Part shown: positions 35,684 through 43,575 of the stretch, piece after piece
Position numbering within the stretch: position 1 is the first letter of the stretch
How the letters are laid out: each line of letters begins with the position of its first letter
Origin: an uncultured Lachnospiraceae bacterium
GTDB lineage: Bacteria; Bacillota; Clostridia; Lachnospirales; Lachnospiraceae
Length of the DNA: 58,243 nt
Assembly: GCA_934432595.1 (NCBI GenBank)
Contig: CAKRYR010000014.1
Coordinates: forward strand, 1-58,243
Direction: 5' to 3'
Translations under genes and position numbers: made by a program
Notes under the pieces: model-generated
Seen by the model: the letters and a program-made list of their open reading frames with translations, nothing else
Databases searched by the model: none
Told to the model about the DNA's origin: nothing

Positions 35684-36652
35684 ATGAAAAAATTTTTTAT
35701 ATGTATAATTTTTTGTTGTTTATTGCTTAGTGGGTGCAATGAAAAACAGAATATTATTCATGAATATGATAATGTTAAGGTATATGATTCAAAATTACAG
35801 ACCTCGTTTGATTCTGAGACAGATAACATCTTATTTGCCTCTAATCTTTGTGTTATACCCAAAAGTCAAAAGAATTCAGAAGATAAGAAAATATCAGCTG
35901 GTGGAGCACTTTTAATTAACAAGACGAAACAGCAATGTTTATTTTCAAAAAATATTTATGATAAAATGTATCCTGCAAGTATAACAAAGTTAATTACAGC
36001 GTTAGTTGCTTTAAAGGAAGATAAGATAGAAGATACTGTGATAATTAGTAAAAATGCAGCTAATATTACTGAACCTGGAGCTAAGTTGTGTGGGTTTAAA
36101 CAAGGTGACAAGGTTAAAATGGATGTATTATTAAAGAGTATGCTTGTATATTCCGGTAATGATGCTGCACTAGCTATTGCAGAGCATATATCTGGAAGTC
36201 AGAAAGCTTTTGCAAAAAAAATGAATGAAACAGTACGTTCAATAGGTACTGTAAATACTAATTTTGTTAATCCACATGGATTACATAATAATAAGCAATA
36301 TACAACACCATATGATTTGTATATTATTATCAATGAACTTTTAAAATATGAGGAAATATATGATATGTTCGGATTGAAGAATTATAAAGCTGCATATTAT
36401 AATTCTAGTAATAAGGTTGTGGGTAAAAGCTTTGATGCTACCAATAAATATCTTATAGGACAAGCAACTCCTCCTAAAAATATAAAAGTAGTTGGAGGAA
36501 AGACAGGAACAACAGATAAAGCTGGTAATTGTCTTGCTCTTTATTGTGTTAATACTAAAACTAAAGACGAGTATATATCAATAATACTTAATGCGGATTC
36601 ATCAGCAAGTCTATATAGTCAGATGACACATTTATTATCTTATGGAAAGTAG
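35684..36652 (+). CDS. Lipoprotein D-alanyl-D-alanine carboxypeptidase (PBP5 type)
   Basis: The protein has 322 residues. The N-terminus MKKFFICIIFCCLLLSGC ends in a lipobox, so it should be an acylated lipoprotein, unlike most DacA/DacF enzymes that use a C-terminal amphipathic helix. Active-site motifs: S99-I-T-K102 (YPASITKLITAL), S157-G-N159 (YSGNDAALAIAE) and K273-T-G (GGKTGTTDKAGN). It trims the terminal D-Ala of muropeptides, limiting crosslinking. The C-terminal PBP5 beta-domain is missing (the frame ends ~50 residues after KTG). It lies 26 bases after mgsA with GAGAGG before the ATG, and ends at a bidirectional terminator. Confidence 0.9.
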   Translation: MKKFFICIIFCCLLLSGCNEKQNIIHEYDNVKVYDSKLQTSFDSETDNILFASNLCVIPKSQKNSEDKKISAGGALLINKTKQQCLFSKNIYDKMYPASITKLITALVALKEDKIEDTVIISKNAANITEPGAKLCGFKQGDKVKMDVLLKSMLVYSGNDAALAIAEHISGSQKAFAKKMNETVRSIGTVNTNFVNPHGLHNNKQYTTPYDLYIIINELLKYEEIYDMFGLKNYKAAYYNSSNKVVGKSFDATNKYLIGQATPPKNIKVVGGKTGTTDKAGNCLALYCVNTKTKDEYISIILNADSSASLYSQMTHLLSYGK

Positions 36653-36661
36653 AATGTAAAT

Positions 36662-36693
36662 GGAACAAAAAGTCGCAAGCGACTATTTGTTCC
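36662..36693. terminator. Bidirectional terminator with the AGTCGC-AA-GCGACT core
   Basis: Fifteen-base arms (36662-36676, 36679-36693) pair with one mismatch across two bases, in a convergent gap. The core is shared with 18305-18344. Confidence 0.8.
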
Positions 36694-36719
36694 GAAAATC
36701 ATCTACATTATTATTTAAT

Positions 36720-36920
36720 CTATTCAGCAGTATTGACTCTCCCAAAAAAGCTTAAAGAATATAATCCAGAAATACCTATTATTACATAAACAATTCTTGA
36801 TAATAAACTCATATTGCCAAATAAAACTCTTACTAGGTCGAAGTTAAGTAAACCTACTAATCCCCAGTTTATTGTTCCTATAATTGATAAAATTAATACG
36901 ATATAATCTAGTGTTTTCAT
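36720..36920 (-). CDS. DUF378 small membrane protein
   Basis: The protein has 66 residues and two membrane helices: LDYIVLILSIIGTINWGLVGLLNFDLV (split around residues 3-29), then SRIVYVIIGISGLYSLSFFG. The INWGLVGL motif and size mark the DUF378 family (PF04070), whose function is unknown. ATG 36920 has AAAGGA at the right distance; an ATG nine bases upstream overlaps that site. It is a single minus-strand gene between two plus-strand operons, convergent with the carboxypeptidase gene. Confidence 0.8.
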   Translation of the reverse strand: MKTLDYIVLILSIIGTINWGLVGLLNFDLVRVLFGNMSLLSRIVYVIIGISGLYSLSFFGRVNTAE

Positions 36921-37045
36921 ATAAAACATTCCTTTCTTAATCTATGAATATGGTGTAATTTTGAATATCTAATAAATAGTTTCAACATAAAAATGAAAAA
37001 TATACACAAAAAAATAAAAAATTATATATTAACTCTTTAAATTTC

Positions 37046-37075
37046 CAATCATTTACATTATAATGTAAATGATTG
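37046..37075. promoter_or_regulatory. Perfect 30-base palindrome covering a -10 box
   Basis: Arms CAATCATTTACATTA and TAATGTAAATGATTG meet without a spacer. TATAAT (37059-37064) lies exactly at its centre, with TTTAAA at the -35 position (37036-37041). It is 47 bases before the start of the MFP-like gene and looks like an operator that would block its promoter. No T-run follows, which argues against a terminator. Confidence 0.6.
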
Positions 37076-37122
37076 CAGAGAAATCAAGCTGAATGAAAAT
37101 TCAAACTAGGTAGGTGTATATA

Positions 37123-38502
37123 TTGCGAAACAGGACATCAAAGGTAAGTGAATATAGAAAACCAATTAGACCAAATGTTGGTATTGTTGTTTTTGCGTTC
37201 ATTTTTATATATATTTTAATATATGCATTAAAATATGCATATACAGATCATGTGGCTATTTATGAAGTAATAAAAAGTAGCATATCAGAAGATAATGAAT
37301 TTAAGGGAGTTGCTATAAGAAATGAAGAGGTTATTAGGACAAAAGAAGCTGGATATGTAACATATTATGCAGCTAGTGATTCTAGGGTTAGTAAAAATGA
37401 TATGATTTTTTCAATAGATGAAGGTGGAAGTGCGTTTGATGCATTAAATAAGAATGTAAAAGATGTTGAACTACGAGAGAGCGATTATGATGAAATAGCA
37501 AATGAGATAGAATATAATAGAACTATATATGATGATTCTAAGTTTTATCAGACATATTCATTCTTAAATGATATTACCAATACCGTTTTAGAATTACGTA
37601 CAGGAGCTTTGTATGAGAATATGGAAGAAATTATTCGAAATTCAGCTAATAAAAATGTAGTTATTGATAAATCGAAATATACAGGTATTATATCTAATAC
37701 AACAGATGGTATGGAAGATTTGACTGTAAAAAAAATCGATGATGACATATTTAATTCAAGAAAATATGAACATATATCATATGTTTCAGGTAATTTGTTA
37801 GAAAGAAATGCAGCTGTTTATCGTATTGTTAAGGATGATAAGTGGAATATAGCTATAAAGTTGAATAAATCACAATATAATAAATTAAAAGATAAGACAA
37901 ACATAGGTATTACCTTTAAAAAGAATAGTTTATCAACAAAAGCTTCTGTAAAAGTTATTCGAAAAGATGATGGATATTATGGTATATTAACATTATATGA
38001 TTATATGGTTAATTATATAGATGATAGATATATTGATATACAGTTAGCTATTAATAAGGCTACTGGATTAAAGATACCAAATACTGCAATAACTGAAAAG
38101 AAATTTTACGTAGTTCCAAAAGAAATATTCACTGTTGGTGGTAATTCAGATTCATTAGGATTAATTGTTGAACAGTGTGATAAATCAGGTAAAAAGAAAA
38201 CGCAATTTGTTGCTACTGATATTTATTCTGAAAAAGATGATAATTATTATATAGATGCTAATTTATTTGAAATGGGTACAAAAGTTAAAACAAAGAATTT
38301 TGTATTAAATGACGTTGATACACTACAGGGTGTATATAATGTAAATAAAGGATATACAGAATTTAGATGTGTAGAGGTAATGTATTCAAGTGATGAGTAT
38401 ACAATTGTTAAAGAAAATATTGGAAATGGATTGTATGTGTCAAAGTATGATCATATTATTTTAGATGCATCTACTAATGTAGATAATAAAATTATTAAAT
38501 AA
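37123..38502 (+). CDS. Membrane-anchored HlyD/membrane-fusion-protein-like protein
   Basis: The protein has about 459 residues. A basic N-terminus precedes one helix (VGIVVFAFIFIYILIYAL, ~22-40), then a mostly beta extracytoplasmic region. FKGVAIRNEEVIRTKEAGYVTYYAASDSRVSKNDMIFSID (split around residues 65-105) resembles the lipoyl-like half of HlyD-type adaptors, followed by a helical stretch (~110-160) and beta-barrel-like C-terminal parts. No transporter gene is adjacent. This type of gene precedes ylmE/yggS-sepF in Lachnospiraceae, so a division-related envelope role is possible. The start is TTG 37123 by the position of AGGTAGG; GTG 37114 overlaps that site. The palindrome upstream suggests control. 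Confidence 0.65.
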   Translation: MRNRTSKVSEYRKPIRPNVGIVVFAFIFIYILIYALKYAYTDHVAIYEVIKSSISEDNEFKGVAIRNEEVIRTKEAGYVTYYAASDSRVSKNDMIFSIDEGGSAFDALNKNVKDVELRESDYDEIANEIEYNRTIYDDSKFYQTYSFLNDITNTVLELRTGALYENMEEIIRNSANKNVVIDKSKYTGIISNTTDGMEDLTVKKIDDDIFNSRKYEHISYVSGNLLERNAAVYRIVKDDKWNIAIKLNKSQYNKLKDKTNIGITFKKNSLSTKASVKVIRKDDGYYGILTLYDYMVNYIDDRYIDIQLAINKATGLKIPNTAITEKKFYVVPKEIFTVGGNSDSLGLIVEQCDKSGKKKTQFVATDIYSEKDDNYYIDANLFEMGTKVKTKNFVLNDVDTLQGVYNVNKGYTEFRCVEVMYSSDEYTIVKENIGNGLYVSKYDHIILDASTNVDNKIIK

Positions 38503-38531
38503 AATATTTAATTGCTTGGAGGATAATTGTT

Positions 38532-39215
38532 GTGGTTAGAGAGAATTTAGAAAAAATTCGTGAAAATATAGAAAAGGCATGTAAAAGGGTTGGAAGAGAT
38601 TCTAGTGAGGTTACATTATTGGCTGTAAGTAAAACAAAACCTATAGAACTGATAGAAGAGGCTATGACATGTGGACAAAAGAAATTTGGAGAAAATAAAG
38701 TTCAAGAAATTGTTCAAAAATATGAAGAAATAAATGATAATAGTGTTAAATGGCATATGATAGGACATTTACAAACCAATAAAGTAAAATATATTATTGA
38801 TAAGGTAGAACTTATTCATTCTGTTGATAGTATGAAATTAGCCGAAGTCATAAGTAAGGAAGCACATAAAAAAGGAATTATAGCTAATATTTTAATAGAA
38901 GTAAATGTTGCTAAGGAAGATTCAAAATTTGGAATTATGATAGAAGAAACGGAAAAATATGTTAGGAATATCGCATTATTGCCGAATATTAATATAAGAG
39001 GATTAATGACGATTGCTCCTTTTGTTAAGGATAGCGAACAAAATCGTATACATTTTAAAAATTTATATAAAGAATTTATTGACATAAACAGTAAAAATAT
39101 AGATAATGTTAGTATGGATATATTATCTATGGGGATGACAAATGATTATGAGGTTGCCATTGAAGAAGGTGCAACTGTAGTTAGGGTAGGTACAGGCATC
39201 TTTGGTGTTAGATAA
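38532..39215 (+). CDS. yggS: YggS/PLPBP-family PLP homeostasis protein
   Basis: The protein has 227 residues and an alanine-racemase-like TIM barrel without racemase activity (family knowledge). It binds pyridoxal phosphate by K34 in AVSKTKP. Other motifs: FGENKVQE, WHMIGHLQTNKVK, IHSVDS and SMGMTNDYEVAI with VRVGTGIFG at the C-terminus. It buffers PLP in the cytosol and is a standing neighbour of sepF and yggT in Gram-positives, as here. The start is GTG with GGAGG nine bases upstream. It is 29 bases after the MFP-like gene, likely co-transcribed. Confidence 0.93.
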   Translation: MVRENLEKIRENIEKACKRVGRDSSEVTLLAVSKTKPIELIEEAMTCGQKKFGENKVQEIVQKYEEINDNSVKWHMIGHLQTNKVKYIIDKVELIHSVDSMKLAEVISKEAHKKGIIANILIEVNVAKEDSKFGIMIEETEKYVRNIALLPNINIRGLMTIAPFVKDSEQNRIHFKNLYKEFIDINSKNIDNVSMDILSMGMTNDYEVAIEEGATVVRVGTGIFGVR

Positions 39216-39235
39216 TTATAGTTAGGAGAATTTTA

Positions 39236-39772
39236 ATGGGAATTAAAAATTTTTTAGAGTTATTTCAATTTAGAGAAGATGAAGATTTTGAAGATGAACA
39301 ATTTGAAGATGATGAAAGGGATTTTTCACATACATCAGATATAGACAAAACTAGTTACAATAATGATATTTCATCATATACAGATGGTCAAAAAAATGAT
39401 AATGATTCAAGAAAGGTGCGTGCGTTTAAAGTGGATAGAGCAAGTAGTAAAATAGTTCCAATAAAGTCAGCTAATCGTAATTTAGAAGTATGCATTATGA
39501 AGCCATCTTCTTTTAGTGATTCTCAAGATATTTGTGACATGCTTTTAGCTGGACATGCAGTTGTAGTTAATCTTGAAGGTTTTGATCCATTAGAAGCACA
39601 AAGAATAATGGATTTTATATCTGGTTGTGTATATTCTATTAATGGAAGATTACATCAAATATCAAGATATATATTTATTTTTTCACCAGATTCTATAGAT
39701 ATATCAGGAGATTATTTAGATTCATCACCTGATGATGGATTTGGAGTTCCAACAATTAATCAAGAATTCTAA
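39236..39772 (+). CDS. sepF: Cell division protein SepF
   Basis: The protein has 178 residues. An amphipathic N-terminal membrane-binding helix (MGIKNFLELFQF) is followed by an acidic linker (~13-70). The DUF552 core comes next, with VCIMKPSSFSDSQDICDML and AVVVNLEGFDPLEAQRIMDFISG, and ends near FIFSPDSIDIS. SepF bundles and tethers FtsZ filaments at the septum. TAGGAG lies before the ATG. It comes 20 bases after yggS. Confidence 0.93.
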   Translation: MGIKNFLELFQFREDEDFEDEQFEDDERDFSHTSDIDKTSYNNDISSYTDGQKNDNDSRKVRAFKVDRASSKIVPIKSANRNLEVCIMKPSSFSDSQDICDMLLAGHAVVVNLEGFDPLEAQRIMDFISGCVYSINGRLHQISRYIFIFSPDSIDISGDYLDSSPDDGFGVPTINQEF

Positions 39773-39846
39773 ATATTTTGATAAAAGTTACGATATAATA
39801 TAAGTACGTAACTATTTGTAATAAAAAGTATAATTTTGGAGTAATT

Positions 39847-40101
39847 ATGGTATTATTAAAGGCATGTTATACATTTATTATATTGATTGAGATATTAGTT
39901 ATAATGTATATAGTATCAACGTGGATATTTAGGTCACGTTCAATTTCAAAAAGATTATATGAGTTGTTAGTTCCAATATTAGAACCATTAGAAAAACTTT
40001 CAACAAAGTCAGTTTTGTTTATGCCAATTGTAGAATTGGCACCAATATTGTTACTAATTATGCTTATATATATAGAACAGATTTTGGTAGATTTGTTTTA
40101 A
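39847..40101 (+). CDS. YggT-family membrane protein
   Basis: The protein has 84 residues and two hydrophobic segments (ACYTFIILIEILVIMYIVSTWI and LLLIMLIYIEQILVDLF) split by a short polar loop. The central SKRLYELLVPILEPLEKLS matches the YggT pattern. YggT sits between sepF and divIVA in most Firmicutes and probably supports the division site or osmotic response; its mechanism is unclear. TTTGGAG precedes the ATG. Confidence 0.85.
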   Translation: MVLLKACYTFIILIEILVIMYIVSTWIFRSRSISKRLYELLVPILEPLEKLSTKSVLFMPIVELAPILLLIMLIYIEQILVDLF

Positions 40102-40182
40102 AAACTTTATTTCGTTTAATATAGAGGTTATTGGGGATAAGATAATGATTTCATATATAAAAAACGAGATAGGGGTGACGAT

Positions 40183-41838
40183 ATGCTAACACCAGATGAT
40201 ATTCAAAAGAAAATGTTTTCTTTAGGTCGTAAATTGGAAAATAATGAAGTAGGTGTTTTTGTAAAAGAGGTGCAGATTAATTATCAACTTGTTTATGATA
40301 AAATGCTTGAACAAGAGAAACAGATAAAAGGTATGGAGAAGAAACTAAAATACTACAGAGATGTAGAAGGTAGTCTTCAAGATGCCTTAGTTCATGCTGA
40401 AAAAGTTTCAGACCAAAAGATAAAAGAATCTCAACGAGAAGCTGAAAAAATAGAGGAAGCTGCACATAAAAAGGCTGAGGATATTATCGCAGATGCTAAG
40501 AGCGAGTTAGTATACCTAAAAAGTATTATTAAAGAGTTTGAACAAGTATATGATAATTATCAAGATAAATATAAAGATTTTATACGAGGACAATTGGAAT
40601 TTATTAGTAATTCCAAGCAATTTATGGAGCAAGAAAAGATTCATGTCAAGAAATTTGTTAGTAATATAGATGTTGAAGATTATTCACAGGGCTCTTTGAA
40701 AAATGAAAAAAAACAAGAACAAATTTCTGATGTGACTAATAATATAACTGAGAATACATATAGTCAAAAAAATGCTAATCGTCAACTAAAAGATGTAGTA
40801 GAAGAAAATGATGAGTCAGATAATTTTAGGAAACAAGAGTTAAAAGACGAAAATATTAATAATGAAAATGAAGAAATAGAAAACTTTAGTCAAGAGTTAG
40901 GGTTTGAAGATAATGAAGAAACTAATAATGTTGCCGATTTAGAAAATAAAGAACAAGATTATAGTAATAATACTATAGATGAAGTACAAGATTCAGATGA
41001 TAAGAACAATACATTTACTTTTGGTGAAGTTATGAATGAGCAAGAGATGCCTATTGATAATCAAACGGAAGTAGAAATGGATACAGATTCATTAGAAGAA
41101 AATATAGATGAAGATAATGAAGAAGAAATAATGAAAGGTTCTAGTAGCATAGAAGATATGTTTACTTTACCTGAGATAGATATGGATTCACTTGATTTCT
41201 CAAGTTTGAATTTTAGTAGTACTCCTCAAAGCGGTAGCGTAGATTTTAATAGTACTTTAAATTCAACTCCACAAGTGAACGATCAAGAGGATATGCCTAT
41301 TCAAGATGATACATATTTATATGGTCAAAATTTTAATGATAATCCAAATTTTGGCTATGAAAAACAAAATGATTATAGTGTAGATTCAATGAATAACGTT
41401 GAAAATGTTAATGAAGCTGTAAACAAAAATGTTTCAAATATGGAATCAGATAATGATGTAGACGAAAGGGTACCAGATTTAAGTCAAAATGCCAATGTAG
41501 AATTAAAATATGCTAATGATTCATTTTTTGGTAAGAAAAAGAAAACAGATGGAAAAGAAAGAGTTCTCCAAGGTTTGAATTTGGGTGGTACAAAATCTGA
41601 TGAAAAGGCAAGAATTAGACAACTTGAAAATAGTTATGCTCAAGAATTATTAAATGTTAACAAGCAAGTTTCTCGACCTACAGAGCCTGATATGTCAGAA
41701 AGTGAAAACCAATCATCAAGAAATTATGGTCCAACAAATTACAACTCTGAAAATAAAAGATTTGGATCAAAACCACTTAATACAGGAGGCCAAGAGCAAC
41801 AAAGAAGATCTTTATTCTCTATGCCAGGTGATAAGTAA
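40183..41838 (+). CDS. DivIVA-family protein with a very long acidic tail
   Basis: The protein has 551 residues, against ~160-230 for common DivIVA. The N-terminus MLTPDDIQKKMFSLGRKLENNEVGVFVKEVQ (residues 1-31) keeps the DivIVA layout (LTPxDI...F...Y/N-EV-FL/V). A coiled coil runs over ~30-130 (QEKQIKGMEKKLKYYRDVE, AEKIEEAAHKKAEDIIADAKSEL). About 400 residues follow that are rich in Asp, Glu, Asn and Ser, with no predicted fold, ending in a basic patch GNKRF/GSKPL-like and RRSLFSMPG. DivIVA senses membrane curvature and recruits division or wall factors. Context (sepF, yggT) supports this. The tail may be a flexible scaffold. Confidence 0.82.
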   Translation: MLTPDDIQKKMFSLGRKLENNEVGVFVKEVQINYQLVYDKMLEQEKQIKGMEKKLKYYRDVEGSLQDALVHAEKVSDQKIKESQREAEKIEEAAHKKAEDIIADAKSELVYLKSIIKEFEQVYDNYQDKYKDFIRGQLEFISNSKQFMEQEKIHVKKFVSNIDVEDYSQGSLKNEKKQEQISDVTNNITENTYSQKNANRQLKDVVEENDESDNFRKQELKDENINNENEEIENFSQELGFEDNEETNNVADLENKEQDYSNNTIDEVQDSDDKNNTFTFGEVMNEQEMPIDNQTEVEMDTDSLEENIDEDNEEEIMKGSSSIEDMFTLPEIDMDSLDFSSLNFSSTPQSGSVDFNSTLNSTPQVNDQEDMPIQDDTYLYGQNFNDNPNFGYEKQNDYSVDSMNNVENVNEAVNKNVSNMESDNDVDERVPDLSQNANVELKYANDSFFGKKKKTDGKERVLQGLNLGGTKSDEKARIRQLENSYAQELLNVNKQVSRPTEPDMSESENQSSRNYGPTNYNSENKRFGSKPLNTGGQEQQRRSLFSMPGDK

Positions 41839-41874
41839 AATACTTAGGAATTATTATAATTAATTTATTATATA

Positions 41875-41904
41875 TAAGTGGTGGATATTGATATCCACCA
41901 CTTA
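41875..41904 (+). terminator. Perfect 14-base hairpin between divIVA and lspA
   Basis: TAAGTGGTGGATAT (41875-41888) pairs perfectly with 41891-41904 around TG. Only a short A+T-rich stretch follows, so it may be a weak terminator or an RNA-processing hairpin. Confidence 0.5.
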
Positions 41905-41935
41905 ATTAATGCAAAAAGATATTTGGAGGTAGTTT

Positions 41936-42514
41936 ATGAAGAAGTTATATGGGTACATTATGTTAATTATATTGATACTGATAGATCAATTATCTAAATT
42001 GTTTATTACTACTAATTTTTTCTTAGGTGAAGAAAGAGAAGTAATTAAAAATATTTTTTCTATTGAATATATAAGAAATACTGGTGCTGCTTGGGGAATG
42101 TTTCCAAATGGTACAATATTTTTTATTATTTTTTCTTTAATAGTATGCATAGGTTTATTAGTTTTATTTAATAAGACTCCAAAAGAAAAAAAATATAATT
42201 ATTTATCAATGGTTATTATAATTTTAGTATCAGGAGCTATTGGAAATCTTATCGATAGATGTTTTAGAAAATATGTTGTAGATTTCTTTTATTTTAAATT
42301 AATAGATTTTCCTGTTTTTAATGTTGCTGATATATATGTTACAGTTGCAGCAATTATGTTAATCCTATTAATTATGTTTTATTATAAGGAAGATGACTTT
42401 AAATTTATTAGCTTTTTGAGAAAAAAAAATGATAAAGAAGATAAGGACTTATCAAATATAGAACAAGAGAGTAAAGAAGATAATGAAAAAGGGGAAGTTA
42501 AAAATGGAAAATAG
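41936..42514 (+). CDS. lspA: Lipoprotein signal peptidase LspA
   Basis: The protein has 192 residues and four membrane helices. Motifs: LILIDQLSKLFI, IRNTGAAWGMF, GAIGNLIDRC with catalytic D107, and FPVFNVADIYVTV with D132. It removes the signal peptide from prolipoproteins, such as the two encoded in this window. The C-terminal ~35 residues (EDKDLSNIEQESKEDNEKGE) are a charged extension not needed by the family. GGAGG lies before the ATG; it overlaps the next gene by 11 bases. Confidence 0.94.
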   Translation: MKKLYGYIMLIILILIDQLSKLFITTNFFLGEEREVIKNIFSIEYIRNTGAAWGMFPNGTIFFIIFSLIVCIGLLVLFNKTPKEKKYNYLSMVIIILVSGAIGNLIDRCFRKYVVDFFYFKLIDFPVFNVADIYVTVAAIMLILLIMFYYKEDDFKFISFLRKKNDKEDKDLSNIEQESKEDNEKGEVKNGK

Positions 42515-43433
42515 GATTCATTTATTAGTAGAAAATGATGTTAATATGAGAATTGATAGGTATTTATCACAAAATGAAATAATATTAGAAAATATGCCAA
42601 GTATTTCAAGAGCGTATATTCAAAAATTAATAAAAGAAGATAAAATTAGGGTTAATGATAAGAAAATTAAGGCTAGTTATTCCCTTCAAGGTAATGAAGA
42701 GATTGATATAGAAATTCCAAAGCCTGTAGAACTTACTATTGAACCCGAAAAAATGGATTTAGATATTGTCTATGAAGATGATGATATAATATTAGTTAAT
42801 AAACCTAAAGGAATGGTAGTTCATCCAGCTCCGGGTCATTACACAGGAACTTTAGTAAATGGGTTATTATATCATTGTAAAGATAATTTATCAGGAATAA
42901 ATGGTGTACTTAGACCAGGAATAGTTCATAGAATTGATATGAATACAACTGGTATTATTGTTGTATGTAAAAATGATATTGCACATATGAGTCTTTCTAA
43001 ACAATTTAAAGAGCATTCTATTACAAGAGAATATCATGCAATTGTGCATAATAGATTTAAGGAAGATAGTGGTATAATTGATAAACCAATAGGAAGGCAC
43101 CCAATCGATAGAAAGAAATTTGCAATAGTTCCAAATGGAAAGAGAGCTGTAACACACTATGAAGTTATTAATAATTTAAAGGGAAATTATTCTTATATTT
43201 TATGTAGATTAGAAACGGGTAGAACACACCAAATTAGAGTTCATATGTCTAGTATATCCCATCCATTATATGGAGATGATATATATGGATGTACATCTAT
43301 TGAACGTATTAAATGTGAGGGACAGGCTTTACACGCCAAAAAATTAGGCTTTATACATCCTACCACTAATGAATATATGGAGTTTGACTCAGAATTGCCA
43401 GAGTATTTTATAAAATTAATTGATAAATTGTAA
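42504..43433 (+). CDS. rluD: RluA-family ribosomal large-subunit pseudouridine synthase
   Basis: The protein has 309 residues. ATG 42504 follows AGGGGAAG within the end of lspA; the upstream ATG 42483 lacks a site. An N-terminal S4 domain (MRIDRYLSQNE...ISRAYIQKLIKEDKIRVN) precedes the synthase core with catalytic D145 in HRIDMNTTGII and RTHQIRVHMSSI. It isomerises uridines in 23S rRNA. The lspA-rluD pair is conserved in Firmicutes, so the RluD subfamily is likely, though the exact target is not certain. Confidence 0.9.
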   Translation: MENRIHLLVENDVNMRIDRYLSQNEIILENMPSISRAYIQKLIKEDKIRVNDKKIKASYSLQGNEEIDIEIPKPVELTIEPEKMDLDIVYEDDDIILVNKPKGMVVHPAPGHYTGTLVNGLLYHCKDNLSGINGVLRPGIVHRIDMNTTGIIVVCKNDIAHMSLSKQFKEHSITREYHAIVHNRFKEDSGIIDKPIGRHPIDRKKFAIVPNGKRAVTHYEVINNLKGNYSYILCRLETGRTHQIRVHMSSISHPLYGDDIYGCTSIERIKCEGQALHAKKLGFIHPTTNEYMEFDSELPEYFIKLIDKL

Positions 43434-43436
43434 GAT

Positions 43437-43465
43437 ATATACAATTACTTGAATTAATTGTATAT
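43437..43465 (+). terminator. Weak A+T hairpin after rluD
   Basis: ATATACAATTA (43437-43447) pairs with TAATTGTATAT (43455-43465). There is no G+C content to speak of and no T-run after it, so termination is doubtful. Confidence 0.3.
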
Positions 43466-43575
43466 GTTAACTTAGGTTAAGAAAAAGTTAATATAATGTT
43501 CATTGAAATTTTAACCAAAATGATTTATCCTATAGTTAGTAAATTTGTGTAGTTTATTATTTTGGGGAGGATGTT

